From: Spirilliplanes yamanashiensis
GTDB lineage: Bacteria; Actinomycetota; Actinomycetes; Mycobacteriales; Micromonosporaceae
Assembly (NCBI RefSeq): GCF_016863475.1
Contig: NZ_BOOY01000004.1
Coordinates: 1-64,000, forward strand
DNA length: 64,000 bases
Direction: 5' to 3'
Made by a program: the position numbers and the translations under genes. Each line of letters opens with the position of its first letter. The stretch's first letter is position 1. The notes below the pieces were generated by a model that saw nothing but the letters and a program-made list of their open reading frames with translations, was not told the origin of the DNA and did no database searches. Below are positions 48,510 through 56,243 of this stretch, in pieces.

Positions 48510-50440
48510 CGGCGCACGGTCGCGCTGGTCGCGCCCGTCACCCCCGCCGTGCCGCCCACGATGAGGCGGTACGACCCCGCGCGCAGGCCGGTCATCTTCC
48601 GGGCCGGCACCGCGGCGTACTCGGCCACGGTGGTCCACCGGCCGCGCTCCAGCCGTTCCAGGCGGGCGGCCTGCCCGGCCGCGCCGGCGATGGTCGCGGT
48701 CAGGGCGCGCGGGCCGGTGCGGCGCAGGTTCGCCCCGGCCCGCACGGTGTAGGTGACGATCCGCGACGCCGCCGCCCGGTTGGTGGCGGTGGCGGCCACC
48801 CGCACCTGCACCCGGAACGTCCGGGTGGCGGCGCGGGTGTGCGCGACGGTGCCGCGGGCGGTGGTGGTCGCGGCAGTGCAGGCGAACGGGTCGCTGCCCT
48901 CGGCCACGCAGACCGACACGGGGGCGCCGGCCCACAGCGTGCGCCCGGCGCCGACGGTGAACACGGTGCCGACGGTGCTGCCGTAGGGCACGGTCCGCGA
49001 GGCGGCCAGGGTGCCGACGAACGGCGAGGCCAGGACGGGCGCGCTCGTGGTGGGCGCGACGGTCGGCGCGGCGGTGGTCGGAGCGGTGGTCGGAGCGGTG
49101 GTCGGGGGAGTGGTCGTCGGAGCCGTGGTCGGGGCGGCGGTGGTCAGGGTGGGGGACGGGGTCGCGAGGACCGCGTCCAGGGCCTCGACCGGCCGGATGC
49201 GCCCGTGCCCGTAGTCGTCGTCCCGGCCGGCCGCGCCCAGGTCGAGCGCCGTGCTCTCCATCGCCTGCTGCACCTGGTCCGGGGTGAGCCCCGGCCGGGC
49301 GGCCTTGAGCAGCGCGGCCAGCGCGGCGACGTGCGGCGCGGCCATCGACGTGCCGCTCTTCCAGCCGTAGGAGCCCTTGGCGACCGGCACCGTGCTGAGG
49401 ATCGAGCCGCCCGGCGCGGCGATGTCGACGTAGGAGCCGGCGTTCGAGAAGGACGAGTACGCGTCCCCCGAGTCGGTGGAGGCGACGCCGACGACGCCGG
49501 GGTCGGCCGCCGGGTAGTTCGTCGGGCTGCCGCTCGACCGCGAGTTGCCGGCCGACGCCACGACCGTGACGCCCTTGCCGCGGGCGTACGCGATCGCCTG
49601 CGTCACCGCGCTCGTCTGCCCCGAGCTGCCCAGCGACATGTTGACGACGTGGGCGCCGCGGTCGGCGGCGAACACGATGCCGGCGGCGACGTCGGACATC
49701 CAGCCGGAGCCGGTGGCGCCGAGGACGCGGACGGGCAGGATCTGCGCGCCGGGCGCGAGGGCGGAGACGCCGAGGCCGTTGTCGGTGACGGCGGCGATGG
49801 TCCCGGCGACGTGGGTGCCGTGCCCGTGCGGGTCGATGCGGCCGTCGCCGCCGTCGTCGACGAGGTCGGTGCCGGCGAGCAGGTTGCCCGCCAGGTCCGG
49901 ATGCGTGCCGTCCACCCCGGAGTCGAGAACGGCGACGGTCACGCCGGCGCCCGTGGCGCGGGTCCACGCGTCGGTGACGGCCAGCTTCGCGAAGTCCCAC
50001 TGCGACGCCCGGTACGGGTCGGCGTCGCCGACCGCGGTGACCGGCGCGTCCAGCTCGACACCGACGGCGCCCGGCGCTGCCTGCCCGGCGCGGATCAGCG
50101 CCGCCGCGGTGCGCGGGTCGGTCGCCGTCCGGGCCGTCACGACGGGCCGCCCGGACGCGTCGCGCACGGTCGTGACGACGCGCACCGGCCGCCGCCCATC
50201 GATGCGCTCCGGCAGCAGCGCGGCGGGTTCGGCGTCCAGGTTGACCGTGGGGGTGGGCGCGGCCGCCGGCGGAACCGTCGCGGCCCGAACGGCCGTCGCC
50301 GGGCCCGCAGTGGGGCCGGCAGTGGGGCCCGCCGCCGGGGCGCCGCCCGTCGTGGTGCCGACCGCCGTCACGCCGGCCGCGGAGGCCACCGCGAGCGCGC
50401 CGAACGCCCAGCGCCGGAGGTTGCGTGCTGCTGCTGCCAT
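48506..50440 (-). CDS. Secreted subtilisin-like serine peptidase (S8)
   Basis: 644 residues. Sec signal with basic start and hydrophobic core (RRWAFGALAVASAAGVTAVG), a pro-region, then the catalytic domain with Asp in VAVLDSGVDGTHPDL, His in GHGTHVAGTIAA, oxyanion Asn in VASAGNSRSSG and Ser in GTSMAAPHVAAL. After it come a Thr/Pro/Ala linker of about 40 residues and two beta-sandwich-like C-terminal modules. Cell-surface or extracellular protease. The coding of the TTAPTT linker is repetitive. Confidence 0.94.
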   Translation of the reverse strand: MAAAARNLRRWAFGALAVASAAGVTAVGTTTGGAPAAGPTAGPTAGPATAVRAATVPPAAAPTPTVNLDAEPAALLPERIDGRRPVRVVTTVRDASGRPVVTARTATDPRTAAALIRAGQAAPGAVGVELDAPVTAVGDADPYRASQWDFAKLAVTDAWTRATGAGVTVAVLDSGVDGTHPDLAGNLLAGTDLVDDGGDGRIDPHGHGTHVAGTIAAVTDNGLGVSALAPGAQILPVRVLGATGSGWMSDVAAGIVFAADRGAHVVNMSLGSSGQTSAVTQAIAYARGKGVTVVASAGNSRSSGSPTNYPAADPGVVGVASTDSGDAYSSFSNAGSYVDIAAPGGSILSTVPVAKGSYGWKSGTSMAAPHVAALAALLKAARPGLTPDQVQQAMESTALDLGAAGRDDDYGHGRIRPVEALDAVLATPSPTLTTAAPTTAPTTTPPTTAPTTAPTTAAPTVAPTTSAPVLASPFVGTLAASRTVPYGSTVGTVFTVGAGRTLWAGAPVSVCVAEGSDPFACTAATTTARGTVAHTRAATRTFRVQVRVAATATNRAAASRIVTYTVRAGANLRRTGPRALTATIAGAAGQAARLERLERGRWTTVAEYAAVPARKMTGLRAGSYRLIVGGTAGVTGATSATVRR

Positions 50441-50575
50441 GTCGCCCTGCCCATCGCGTCCGCGCCGGGGGAGGGCTGCTGGACGCCGTCGGTGATCGAA
50501 CCTTCACCGAGGGTCACGTGGCTGGGGTGCGGCCGGGTACCCGCCCGGTTGCGGGCCGGTTGCCGTGCGGCCGGC

Positions 50576-51436
50576 TCAGCGCACGGCGAGCGTCGTCACC
50601 GCGTCCAGCAGCCGCTGCCGGAGCGGGGCGGCCCGCTCGGCGAACGCGCGCTGGTGCGCCGCGTACTCGGCGCGGCCCTCCGGCGTCTCCACCCGCACGG
50701 GCGGATGGCCCAGCGCCGCAAGGTCGTACGGCGACGCCCGCATGTCCAGCGTGCGGATCTCGCGGGCCAGCTCGAAGCAGTCCGCCACCAGCTCCGAGCC
50801 GACGACGGGCGCGAGCTTGTACGCCCACTTGTAGAGGTCCATGTTGGCGTGCAGGCAGCCGGGCTGCTCGTTGTCGTGCTGGGTCTCGCGGGTGGGGGCG
50901 AGCAGGTTGAGCGGCCGGGCGGGCGCGGTGAAGAACCGGTAGGCGTCGAAGTGGCTGCACCGTACCCGGGTGGTCTCGACGACCTCGGCGGTCGCGGCGG
51001 GCGACAGGCGCAGCGGCCAGGCGTTGTGCCGCACCTCGGCCGGGGTCTGCCGGTAGACCATGGCCCACTCGTGCATGCCGAAGCAGCCGAAGTGGGCGCT
51101 GCGCGCGGCGGTGCGGGCGAGCAGCTCGCGGATCCAGGGGGCGTTGGCCCGGGCGAGCGCCGCGGCGGTGTCGAGGGTGGCGCCGCCGCCGGCGGCCACG
51201 TAGTCGCGGCCGAGCTCGGCCGGGTCGGCGCCGCGCAGCAGCACGCCGGCGCCGGGGTGCCAGCGGCGCAGCTGGGCGGGCCGGTGCGAGTAGTAGGTGA
51301 AGAGGAAGTCCTCGACGGGGTGCTTCTCCCCGGTGCGCCGCCGGGCCAGGTGCGGCGTGAGCCAGTCGTCGACCCGGCGCTCGTGCGCGGCGCGGCGCGC
51401 GCGCCACTGCGGCTCGTCGAGGGGTACGGGGCTCAC
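50576..51436 (-). CDS. Conserved protein annotated in relatives as 3-methyladenine DNA glycosylase
   Basis: 286 residues, soluble, strongly conserved-looking with many Trp/His (HPVEDFLFTYYSHRPAQLRRWHPG, SAHFGCFGMHEWAMVY, QPGCLHANMDLYKWAYKL). Actinomycete homologues carry the DNA-glycosylase name, but I see no helix-hairpin-helix/Asp or Mpg motif that proves it. GTG 51436 has TAGCAT exactly 6 bases upstream, divergent from the FAH gene whose -10 box lies alongside. Confidence 0.78.
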   Translation of the reverse strand: MSPVPLDEPQWRARRAAHERRVDDWLTPHLARRRTGEKHPVEDFLFTYYSHRPAQLRRWHPGAGVLLRGADPAELGRDYVAAGGGATLDTAAALARANAPWIRELLARTAARSAHFGCFGMHEWAMVYRQTPAEVRHNAWPLRLSPAATAEVVETTRVRCSHFDAYRFFTAPARPLNLLAPTRETQHDNEQPGCLHANMDLYKWAYKLAPVVGSELVADCFELAREIRTLDMRASPYDLAALGHPPVRVETPEGRAEYAAHQRAFAERAAPLRQRLLDAVTTLAVR

Positions 51437-51442
51437 GGCACC

Positions 51443-51468
51443 ATGCTAGTGAGAGGCTCGGATAGGTT
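51443..51468. promoter_or_regulatory. Divergent pair of leaderless -10 boxes
   Basis: Minus strand TAGCAT (51448-51443) is 6 bases before GTG 51436; plus strand TAGGTT (51463-51468) is 6 bases before GTG 51475. The whole intergenic region is 38 bp, so the promoters overlap back to back. Confidence 0.6.
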
Positions 51469-51474
51469 GTCCGG

Positions 51475-52272
51475 GTGCGCTTCGTTCGATTCGTCCACCC
51501 CGGCGGGGTCTCCTTCGGTGTCGTCGCGGGCGACCCGGTCGTCGGCGGCCTGACCGTCGCCGAGATCACCGGCCTGCCCTTCGACAACATCCAGCTCACC
51601 GGCCAGCGCTGGGCGCTCGCCGACGTGCGGCTGCTGGCCCCCATCTTCTCCAGCAAGGTCGTCTGCGTCGGCCGCAACTACGCCGACCACGCGGCCGAGC
51701 ACGGCGCGGAGATCCCCGCCGAGCCGCTCATCTTCATGAAGCCGTCCACGTCGGTCATCGGCCCTCGCGACGCGATCCGGCTGCCTCCGCAGTCGCAGCA
51801 CGTCGAGCACGAGGCCGAGCTCGCCGTGGTCATCGGCGCGGGCGGCGCCCGCCGCCTCGACCGCGCCGGCGCCGCTAAGGCCATCTTCGGCTACACCTGC
51901 GGCAACGACGTCACGGCCCGCGACCTGCAGAAGAGCGACGGCCAGTGGACGCGGGCCAAGGGCTTCGACTCGTTCTGCCCGCTCGGCCCGTGGATCGAGA
52001 CCGACCTCGACGTCTCCGACCTCGAGGTGCGGTGCGAGGTGGGCCAGGACCCGCAGAACCTCGAGGTACGCCAGCTCGGCCGCACCAGCCAGATGGTGTT
52101 CGACGTGCCCACACTCGTGTCGTACGTGTCGCACGTGATGACGCTGCTGCCCGGCGACGTCATCCTCACCGGCACCCCGGCCGGCGTCAGCCCGATCGTC
52201 AGCGGCGACACCGTGTCGGTGCAGATCGAGGGCATCGGCGAGCTGACCAACACCGTCGTCACGCTGGACTGA
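51475..52272 (+). CDS. Fumarylacetoacetate hydrolase family protein
   Basis: 265 residues, FAH fold: VVCVGRNYADHAAEHG, PLIFMKPSTSVIGP, metal ligands in VEHEAELAVVIG and the DVTARDLQ helix, ending GDTVSVQIEGIGELTN. Members hydrolyse or decarboxylate beta-keto acids in aromatic degradation or oxaloacetate tautomer metabolism; the substrate here is unknown. The GTG start is supported by TAGGTT 6 bases upstream. Its 3' end overlaps the convergent TetR gene by 14 bases. Confidence 0.93.
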   Translation: MRFVRFVHPGGVSFGVVAGDPVVGGLTVAEITGLPFDNIQLTGQRWALADVRLLAPIFSSKVVCVGRNYADHAAEHGAEIPAEPLIFMKPSTSVIGPRDAIRLPPQSQHVEHEAELAVVIGAGGARRLDRAGAAKAIFGYTCGNDVTARDLQKSDGQWTRAKGFDSFCPLGPWIETDLDVSDLEVRCEVGQDPQNLEVRQLGRTSQMVFDVPTLVSYVSHVMTLLPGDVILTGTPAGVSPIVSGDTVSVQIEGIGELTNTVVTLD

Positions 52273-53095
52273 CCCCGGCGTCGCGCTCGACGCCGGCGTC
52301 GCGCTCGATGCCGGTGCCGGCGTCGCGCTCGGTGCCGGCGTCGCGCTCGATGCCGTCCAGGAGCAGGCGCAGGCCGTAGGCGTGCGCCTGCTCCTGCTGC
52401 TCGTCCGGGCCGCGGTCGAAGCCGCCCGCGTTCCACAGCGCCGTCATCGCCGGGTGCCGCTCGACGTCGAACCAGTCCTCCCACAGCAGCCCGCGCTGTG
52501 TCCACCACCGGTCGGTCGACAGCCCGGTGGTGCGCCGCAGCTCCGCGTTCTCCGCCTCCAGCCGCGCCGCCGCCCGCACGAACGCCGACACCGCCGTGGC
52601 CGCCGTGTCCACCCGGTGCAGCGGCAGCCCCAGCCCGGCCACCGTGGACAGCACGTACTCGCGCTCGGCCAGCATCCCCGGCCCGATCGGCGGGCGCACC
52701 GTCGTCACCCGGCACAGCCACGGGTGCCGCCGGTACAGGGCGCGGGTGCGCTCGGCGTACAGCTCCACCCGCGCCCGCCAGCCGGCCGGCCGCTCGTCGC
52801 CGGGGCCGGGCAACCGCAGCTCGCCGAGCACCTCGTCGACCATGAGGTCGATCAGCTCCGCCCGCGACGGCACGTACGTGTACAGCGTCATGGTCCCGAC
52901 GCCGAGCGCCTTCGCCACCCGCGCCATCGACGTCGCGGCCAGCCCCTCCGCGCCCGCGAGCCCGACGGCGGCCGCCACCACCGCGTCGACGCTGAGCCGG
53001 GGCCGCCGCCCGGCCCCGCTGCGCTCCGGCGCGGACCGTCGCCACAGCAGGGGCAGGATGCGGTCCGGGTCGGTCCGCCCGCTGTACTCGGTCAC
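52259..53095 (-). CDS. TetR-family repressor with repeated C-terminal tail
   Basis: 278 residues. The helix-turn-helix is AVVAAAVGLAGAEGLAATSM...VGTMTLYTYVPSRAELIDLM (about 38-80), followed by a TetR_C-type ligand domain. The last ~30 residues are IERDAG/TERDAG/VERDAG repeats encoded by an 18-bp DNA repeat. GTG 53095 follows gggagg. It is divergent from an NAD(P)-binding gene 33 bp away, the usual target arrangement of TetR autoregulators. Confidence 0.9.
   Translation of the reverse strand: MTEYSGRTDPDRILPLLWRRSAPERSGAGRRPRLSVDAVVAAAVGLAGAEGLAATSMARVAKALGVGTMTLYTYVPSRAELIDLMVDEVLGELRLPGPGDERPAGWRARVELYAERTRALYRRHPWLCRVTTVRPPIGPGMLAEREYVLSTVAGLGLPLHRVDTAATAVSAFVRAAARLEAENAELRRTTGLSTDRWWTQRGLLWEDWFDVERHPAMTALWNAGGFDRGPDEQQEQAHAYGLRLLLDGIERDAGTERDAGTGIERDAGVERDAGVSPA
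52277..52354. repeat. 18-bp tandem repeat in TetR C-terminus
   Basis: Four copies of ggcgtcgcgctcgatgcc (52277, 52295, 52319, 52337) with one or two changes; copies 2 and 3 are separated by 6 bp. The repeat keeps the TetR frame and extends the protein by (I/T/V)ERDAG units up to its stop. Confidence 0.85.
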
Positions 53096-53116
53096 TCCGC
53101 GCCTCCCATTTCCGTA

Positions 53117-53122
53117 TACCCT
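53117..53122. promoter_or_regulatory. Overlapping divergent -10 boxes between tetR and NAD(P)-binding gene
   Basis: Plus strand TACCCT lies 6 bases before ATG 53129; read on the minus strand the same stretch plus one base gives TAGGGT for tetR. A gtatac palindrome (53114-53119) overlaps both. TetR binding here would switch off both genes. Confidence 0.5.
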
Positions 53123-53128
53123 ACGAGA

Positions 53129-53938
53129 ATGACCGTCCTCGTCACCGGCGCCACCGGCAGTGTCGGCCGCCTCGTCGTCGACGCCCTGCTCGCCGCCGGC
53201 GCCACGGACGTCCGCGCCCTCACCACCGACCCCGCCCGGGCCGCCCTCCCGCCCACCGTCGAGATCGCCCACGGCTCCGTGGCCCGGCCGTCCACCCTGC
53301 CCGCCGCCCTCGACGGCGTCGACCGCATGTACCTCGCCCCGTACCCCCGCACCGTCCACCGGGTCGCCCGCCTCGCCCGCGACGCCGGCGTGCGGCACAT
53401 CGTGGACCTGGCCGGCCCCAAGGACGGCCACTGGGGCGAGGTCGAGATCGGCGTCGAGGCCGCCGGCACCGGCTGGACCCACCTCGAAGCCGGTGAGTTC
53501 ATGGCCAACGCCGACCTGTGGGCCCCGCAGATCCGCGCCGGCGACACCGTCCGCGACGGCTACGGCGCCGCCGCCAACGCCCCCATCGCCATGGAGGACA
53601 TCGCCGCCGCGGCCGCCACCGTCCTGCTCGACCCCACCGGCCACGACCACCGCGCGTACGACCTCACCGGCCCCGCCGCGATCACCCGCGAGGAGAAGGT
53701 CCACCAGATCGGCGCCGCCCTCGGCCGCACCCTGACCTTCGTCGACCTGCCCCACGACGAGTTCGTGGCCCAACTCACCCCGGTCATGGGCGACTACGCC
53801 GCCTGGTACGCCGACGGCATCCGCCTCCTCGCCGCCCACCCCCAGGCGCCGACCCCCGACCTCGCCACCCTCCTCGACCGCCCCGCCACCACCTTCGCCG
53901 CGTGGGCCGCCGCCAACACCGCCCTCTTCCAGGCATGA
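53129..53938 (+). CDS. NAD(P)H-binding NmrA-like protein
   Basis: 269 residues. Rossmann motif VTGATGSVGRLVV at the N-terminus, DGVDRMYLAPYP and HIVDLAGPKDGHW in the manner of NmrA/azoreductase-like atypical short-chain dehydrogenases, with a C-terminal helical substrate domain. A catalytic YxxxK is not evident, so it may sense NAD(P) or reduce quinones. Probable target of the divergent TetR gene. ATG is preceded by TACCCT at 6 bases. Confidence 0.88.
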   Translation: MTVLVTGATGSVGRLVVDALLAAGATDVRALTTDPARAALPPTVEIAHGSVARPSTLPAALDGVDRMYLAPYPRTVHRVARLARDAGVRHIVDLAGPKDGHWGEVEIGVEAAGTGWTHLEAGEFMANADLWAPQIRAGDTVRDGYGAAANAPIAMEDIAAAAATVLLDPTGHDHRAYDLTGPAAITREEKVHQIGAALGRTLTFVDLPHDEFVAQLTPVMGDYAAWYADGIRLLAAHPQAPTPDLATLLDRPATTFAAWAAANTALFQA

Positions 53939-53971
53939 CGGACCTGGCCGAAACGCAAGCGGTAACCCGAT

Positions 53972-54000
53972 TTGGCGGGCACCATGGGCTCAGGTAGAGT
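53972..54000 (+). promoter_or_regulatory. tRNA-Gln promoter
   Basis: TTGGCG, 17-base spacer, TAGAGT, 30 bases before the mature tRNA. A second TAGAGTTC at 54143-54150 precedes tRNA-Glu, so each tRNA may have its own promoter. Confidence 0.55.
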
Positions 54001-54030
54001 TCTGCACCGGCACAGGAAAGCCGTGCCGAT

Positions 54031-54102
54031 GGGGTATGGGGTAATTGGCAGCCCGACTGATTCTGGTTCAGTTAGTCTAGGTTCGAGTCCTGGTACCCCA
54101 GC
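54031..54102 (+). tRNA. tRNA-Gln (CTG)
   Basis: 72-base cloverleaf: acceptor tggggta/tacccca, anticodon stem actga/tcagt with loop ttctggt giving anticodon CTG (reads CAG), T-loop gttcgagtc. The CCA end is not encoded; discriminator base G. The tRNA is expected to be charged with Glu and amidated by the GatCAB enzyme encoded at 3.6-6.9 kb. Confidence 0.95.
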
Positions 54103-54211
54103 GCAAGCCTGACCCGCAAGGGCGGCGGTGCTGGACTTCTGATAGAGTTCCGCAGCGTCCGACCGGAAACGGGACGGGCAGGCAGGTAAAGCAGTGGAAC
54201 ACAGAAGTCCT

Positions 54212-54284
54212 GGCCCCGTCGTCTAGCGGCCTAGGACGCCGCCCTCTCAAGGCGGTAGCGAGGGTTCGAATCCCTTCGGGGCTA
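54212..54284 (+). tRNA. tRNA-Glu (CTC)
   Basis: 73 bases: acceptor ggccccg/cggggct (one G-U pair), anticodon stem ccgcc/ggcgg with loop ctctcaa giving anticodon CTC (reads GAG), T-loop gttcgaatc. CCA not encoded. 109 bases after tRNA-Gln. Confidence 0.95.
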
Positions 54285-54294
54285 CAGCGGCAGC

Positions 54295-54330
54295 AGCCCG
54301 CCACACCGGATCGGTGCGGCGGGCTTCTTC
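54295..54330 (+). terminator. Terminator after tRNA-Glu
   Basis: An agcccgcc/ggcgggct stem with an inner cacc/ggtg pair set, then tcttc, 10 bases after the tRNA. Confidence 0.7.
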
Positions 54331-54836
54331 GTGTCTGCGGCCGCCCGGTCCTTTCGCGGCGGCGGACCACGGTGGGGTCAGCGGCGGGCTCGCGGTTCGG
54401 GAGTTCGTCGTGGGCACCTCCACCGCCGGTCCCGCCTTGGCCTTCATTCGTGAGCAACCACCACCCCCTCCGCGGGGTGGCCGTCACGGTGGCCACCTCG
54501 GGGATCCCGCTCTGTCCGTGGCTCAGCCTTCGTCGTGGGCGGGTTCGCCACCCATCGGTCCGAGGATCGGCCCTCGGCTCGGGGCGGGTTCGGTCTTGTC
54601 GGGCACGGTGCCCGTCGACCGTCGGTCGTGGTGCGATCGCCGGCCGGGAGGCCGGCTTCGCCGAGCCCCAGGCCGGCTTCGCCGAGCCCCAGGCCGGCTT
54701 CGCCGAGCCCCAGGCCGGCTTCGCGAGCCCCAGGCCGGCATCTGAGCGGAGGTGGCCGACTCGGGGAGCGTGAGGAGGTGGCCGGCGCGGAGGCCGCCAA
54801 GGGCACCCCTCCCCGCGCCGCCGCCGGCGCCGCCGG
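54331..54836. other. Gene-free stretch with repeats
   Basis: About 500 bases between the tRNA terminator and a convergent hydrolase gene. Open frames exist on both strands but none shows protein-like composition, a start signal or a domain. It contains the 21-bp repeat listed separately and, at about 54470-54510, inverted tggcc/ggcca-rich segments. Confidence 0.5.
54650..54732. repeat. 21-bp tandem repeat
   Basis: Four copies starting at 54650, 54671, 54692 and 54713 of a unit ggccggcttcg + ccgagcccca; the last lacks one base. Each unit contains a short dyad (ggcttcgccgagcc). The missing base breaks any reading frame, which argues against coding. Confidence 0.85.
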
Positions 54837-55496
54837 TCAGAGCCAGGCCGCGATGTGGTCCGCCACCGTCTCCGGCGCCATGAGTACGTGCAGGTGGCCC
54901 GCGTCCGGGATCGTCACCACCGGCCACCCCAGCTCGCCCGCCGTGGCCCGCTCGTCCGCGTAGGCGTCGCCGAAGGCGAGGTACGCGCCGCGTACCCCCG
55001 ACGCCCAGCCGGCGGGCACGTCGACCGTGCCCTCGACGTAGGACAGCGGGACGCGCGGTTCCGCCGCCCGGAGGGTCGCGAGTGCCGCCGGGGACGGGAA
55101 CAGCGGGGCGATGTCCGCGGCGTCCCACCACGTCGTCCACGGCGGCAGGAGGCCGTCGGGGGTGGCGAGGCCGCGCAGGTGGGCGAGGAAGGTGGGCGGG
55201 GCGACCGGGGCGGGCCCGGCGCCGGGTGGGAGAAGGGCGTCGACGAAGATCGCCGCCGCCACCCGGTGGGTGGTGCAGAGGCCGGGGACGTACAGGCCGG
55301 CGTTGCTGTGCGGCACCAGGGTGAGGGGCTCGGTGGCGGGCAGGGCGGCGGTGAGGCCGGCCGCCAGGGTCGCCGGGGCGGCCGGGGTGGGCAGGGTCGG
55401 GACGGTCACCCGGTGGCCGCGGGCGCGCAGGGCGGCGGCCACCGGTTCCCACGCCGCGGGCGGCAGGAACGGGCTCGGCAGCAGGGCGACGAGCAC
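54837..55496 (-). CDS. Alpha/beta-fold hydrolase
   Basis: 219 residues, small alpha/beta hydrolase: LLPSPFLPPAAWEPVAAAL opening, nucleophile elbow LVPHSNAG (Ser near residue 64, HSxxG rather than the canonical GxSxG) and the catalytic His in DAGHLHVLMAPE. Substrate unknown. The start GTG 55496 lies 11 bases after ndgR on the same strand, so they may be cotranscribed. Confidence 0.82.
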   Translation of the reverse strand: MLVALLPSPFLPPAAWEPVAAALRARGHRVTVPTLPTPAAPATLAAGLTAALPATEPLTLVPHSNAGLYVPGLCTTHRVAAAIFVDALLPPGAGPAPVAPPTFLAHLRGLATPDGLLPPWTTWWDAADIAPLFPSPAALATLRAAEPRVPLSYVEGTVDVPAGWASGVRGAYLAFGDAYADERATAGELGWPVVTIPDAGHLHVLMAPETVADHIAAWL

Positions 55497-55507
55497 GACC
55501 GGGCCGG

Positions 55508-56206
55508 TTACAGCCCGCTGAGGCGCTGGCCCGCCCGGACCACGGCCATGGCGTGGCGGTCGCCGGGGCGCCGGCCGATGCGTTCTATCGGGCCGGAGAT
55601 GCTGATGCTGGCGATGACGCGGCCGGTGCGGTCGCGGATGGGGGCCGAGACGCTCGCCACACCGGGTTCGCGTTCGGCGACGCTCTGGGCCCAGCCGCGG
55701 CGGCGGACCTCGGCCAGGGTGCGGCCGGTGAACTTGCAGCGGGGCAGCAGGGGCATGACGGCCTCGGGCGGTTCCCAGGCGAGCAGGATCTGGGCGGCGG
55801 AGCCGGCGGTCATCGGCAGGACGGAGCCGACGGGGACGGTGTCGCGCAGGCCGCTGGCGCGTTCGGCGGCGGCGACGCAGATCCGCTCGTCGGCGCGGCG
55901 GAGGTAGAGTTGGGCGCTCTCGCCGGTGGCGTCGCGCAGCGCGGCGAGCAGTGGCTCGGCGGCGGTTAACAGCACGTCGGGGGCCGCGTTCGCCAGTTCG
56001 CCGAGCCGCGGGCCCGGGCGCCAGCGGCCCTGGGTGTCGCGGACCAGCATCCGGTGGATCTCCAACGCCTGGGCCAGCCGGTGCGCGGTCGCCCGCGGCA
56101 GCTTGGTCCGGTCGACGAGTTCGGCCAGGCTGGCGCCGTCGACACAGGCGGCCAGGATGACCACCGCCTTGTCGAGAACGCCGACACCGCTCATACTGTG
56201 TCCCAC
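55508..56206 (-). CDS. ndgR: IclR-family regulator NdgR
   Basis: 232 residues: winged helix ([32 protein letters not shown]) and IclR ligand domain ([37 protein letters not shown]). The sequence and the divergent position next to leuCD match NdgR of Streptomyces (LtbR in Corynebacterium/Mycobacterium), which controls leucine and other amino acid genes. Start GTG 56206 is favoured because TGGACA-17-TAAGTT ends 7 bases upstream; ATG 56194 with ggga before it is an alternative. Confidence 0.93.
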   Translation of the reverse strand: MGHSMSGVGVLDKAVVILAACVDGASLAELVDRTKLPRATAHRLAQALEIHRMLVRDTQGRWRPGPRLGELANAAPDVLLTAAEPLLAALRDATGESAQLYLRRADERICVAAAERASGLRDTVPVGSVLPMTAGSAAQILLAWEPPEAVMPLLPRCKFTGRTLAEVRRRGWAQSVAEREPGVASVSAPIRDRTGRVIASISISGPIERIGRRPGDRHAMAVVRAGQRLSGL

Positions 56207-56243
56207 AAGCCGAAACTTACCTCCCAGAATTTAGGATGTCCAG
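56207..56243. promoter_or_regulatory. ndgR-leuC divergent promoters
   Basis: Minus strand: TGGACA (56242-56237), 17 bases, TAAGTT (56219-56214), 7 bases to GTG 56206. Plus strand: TAGGAT (56232-56237), 6 bases to ATG 56244, with no clear -35. The leuC -10 and the ndgR -35 share base 56237, so NdgR bound here can affect both. Confidence 0.6.

Noticed and set aside
54314-54836. Open frames after the tRNA genes on both strands
   Set aside because: They are built from the 21-bp repeat and Arg/Pro runs, lack start signals and domains, and the repeat contains a frame-breaking deletion.
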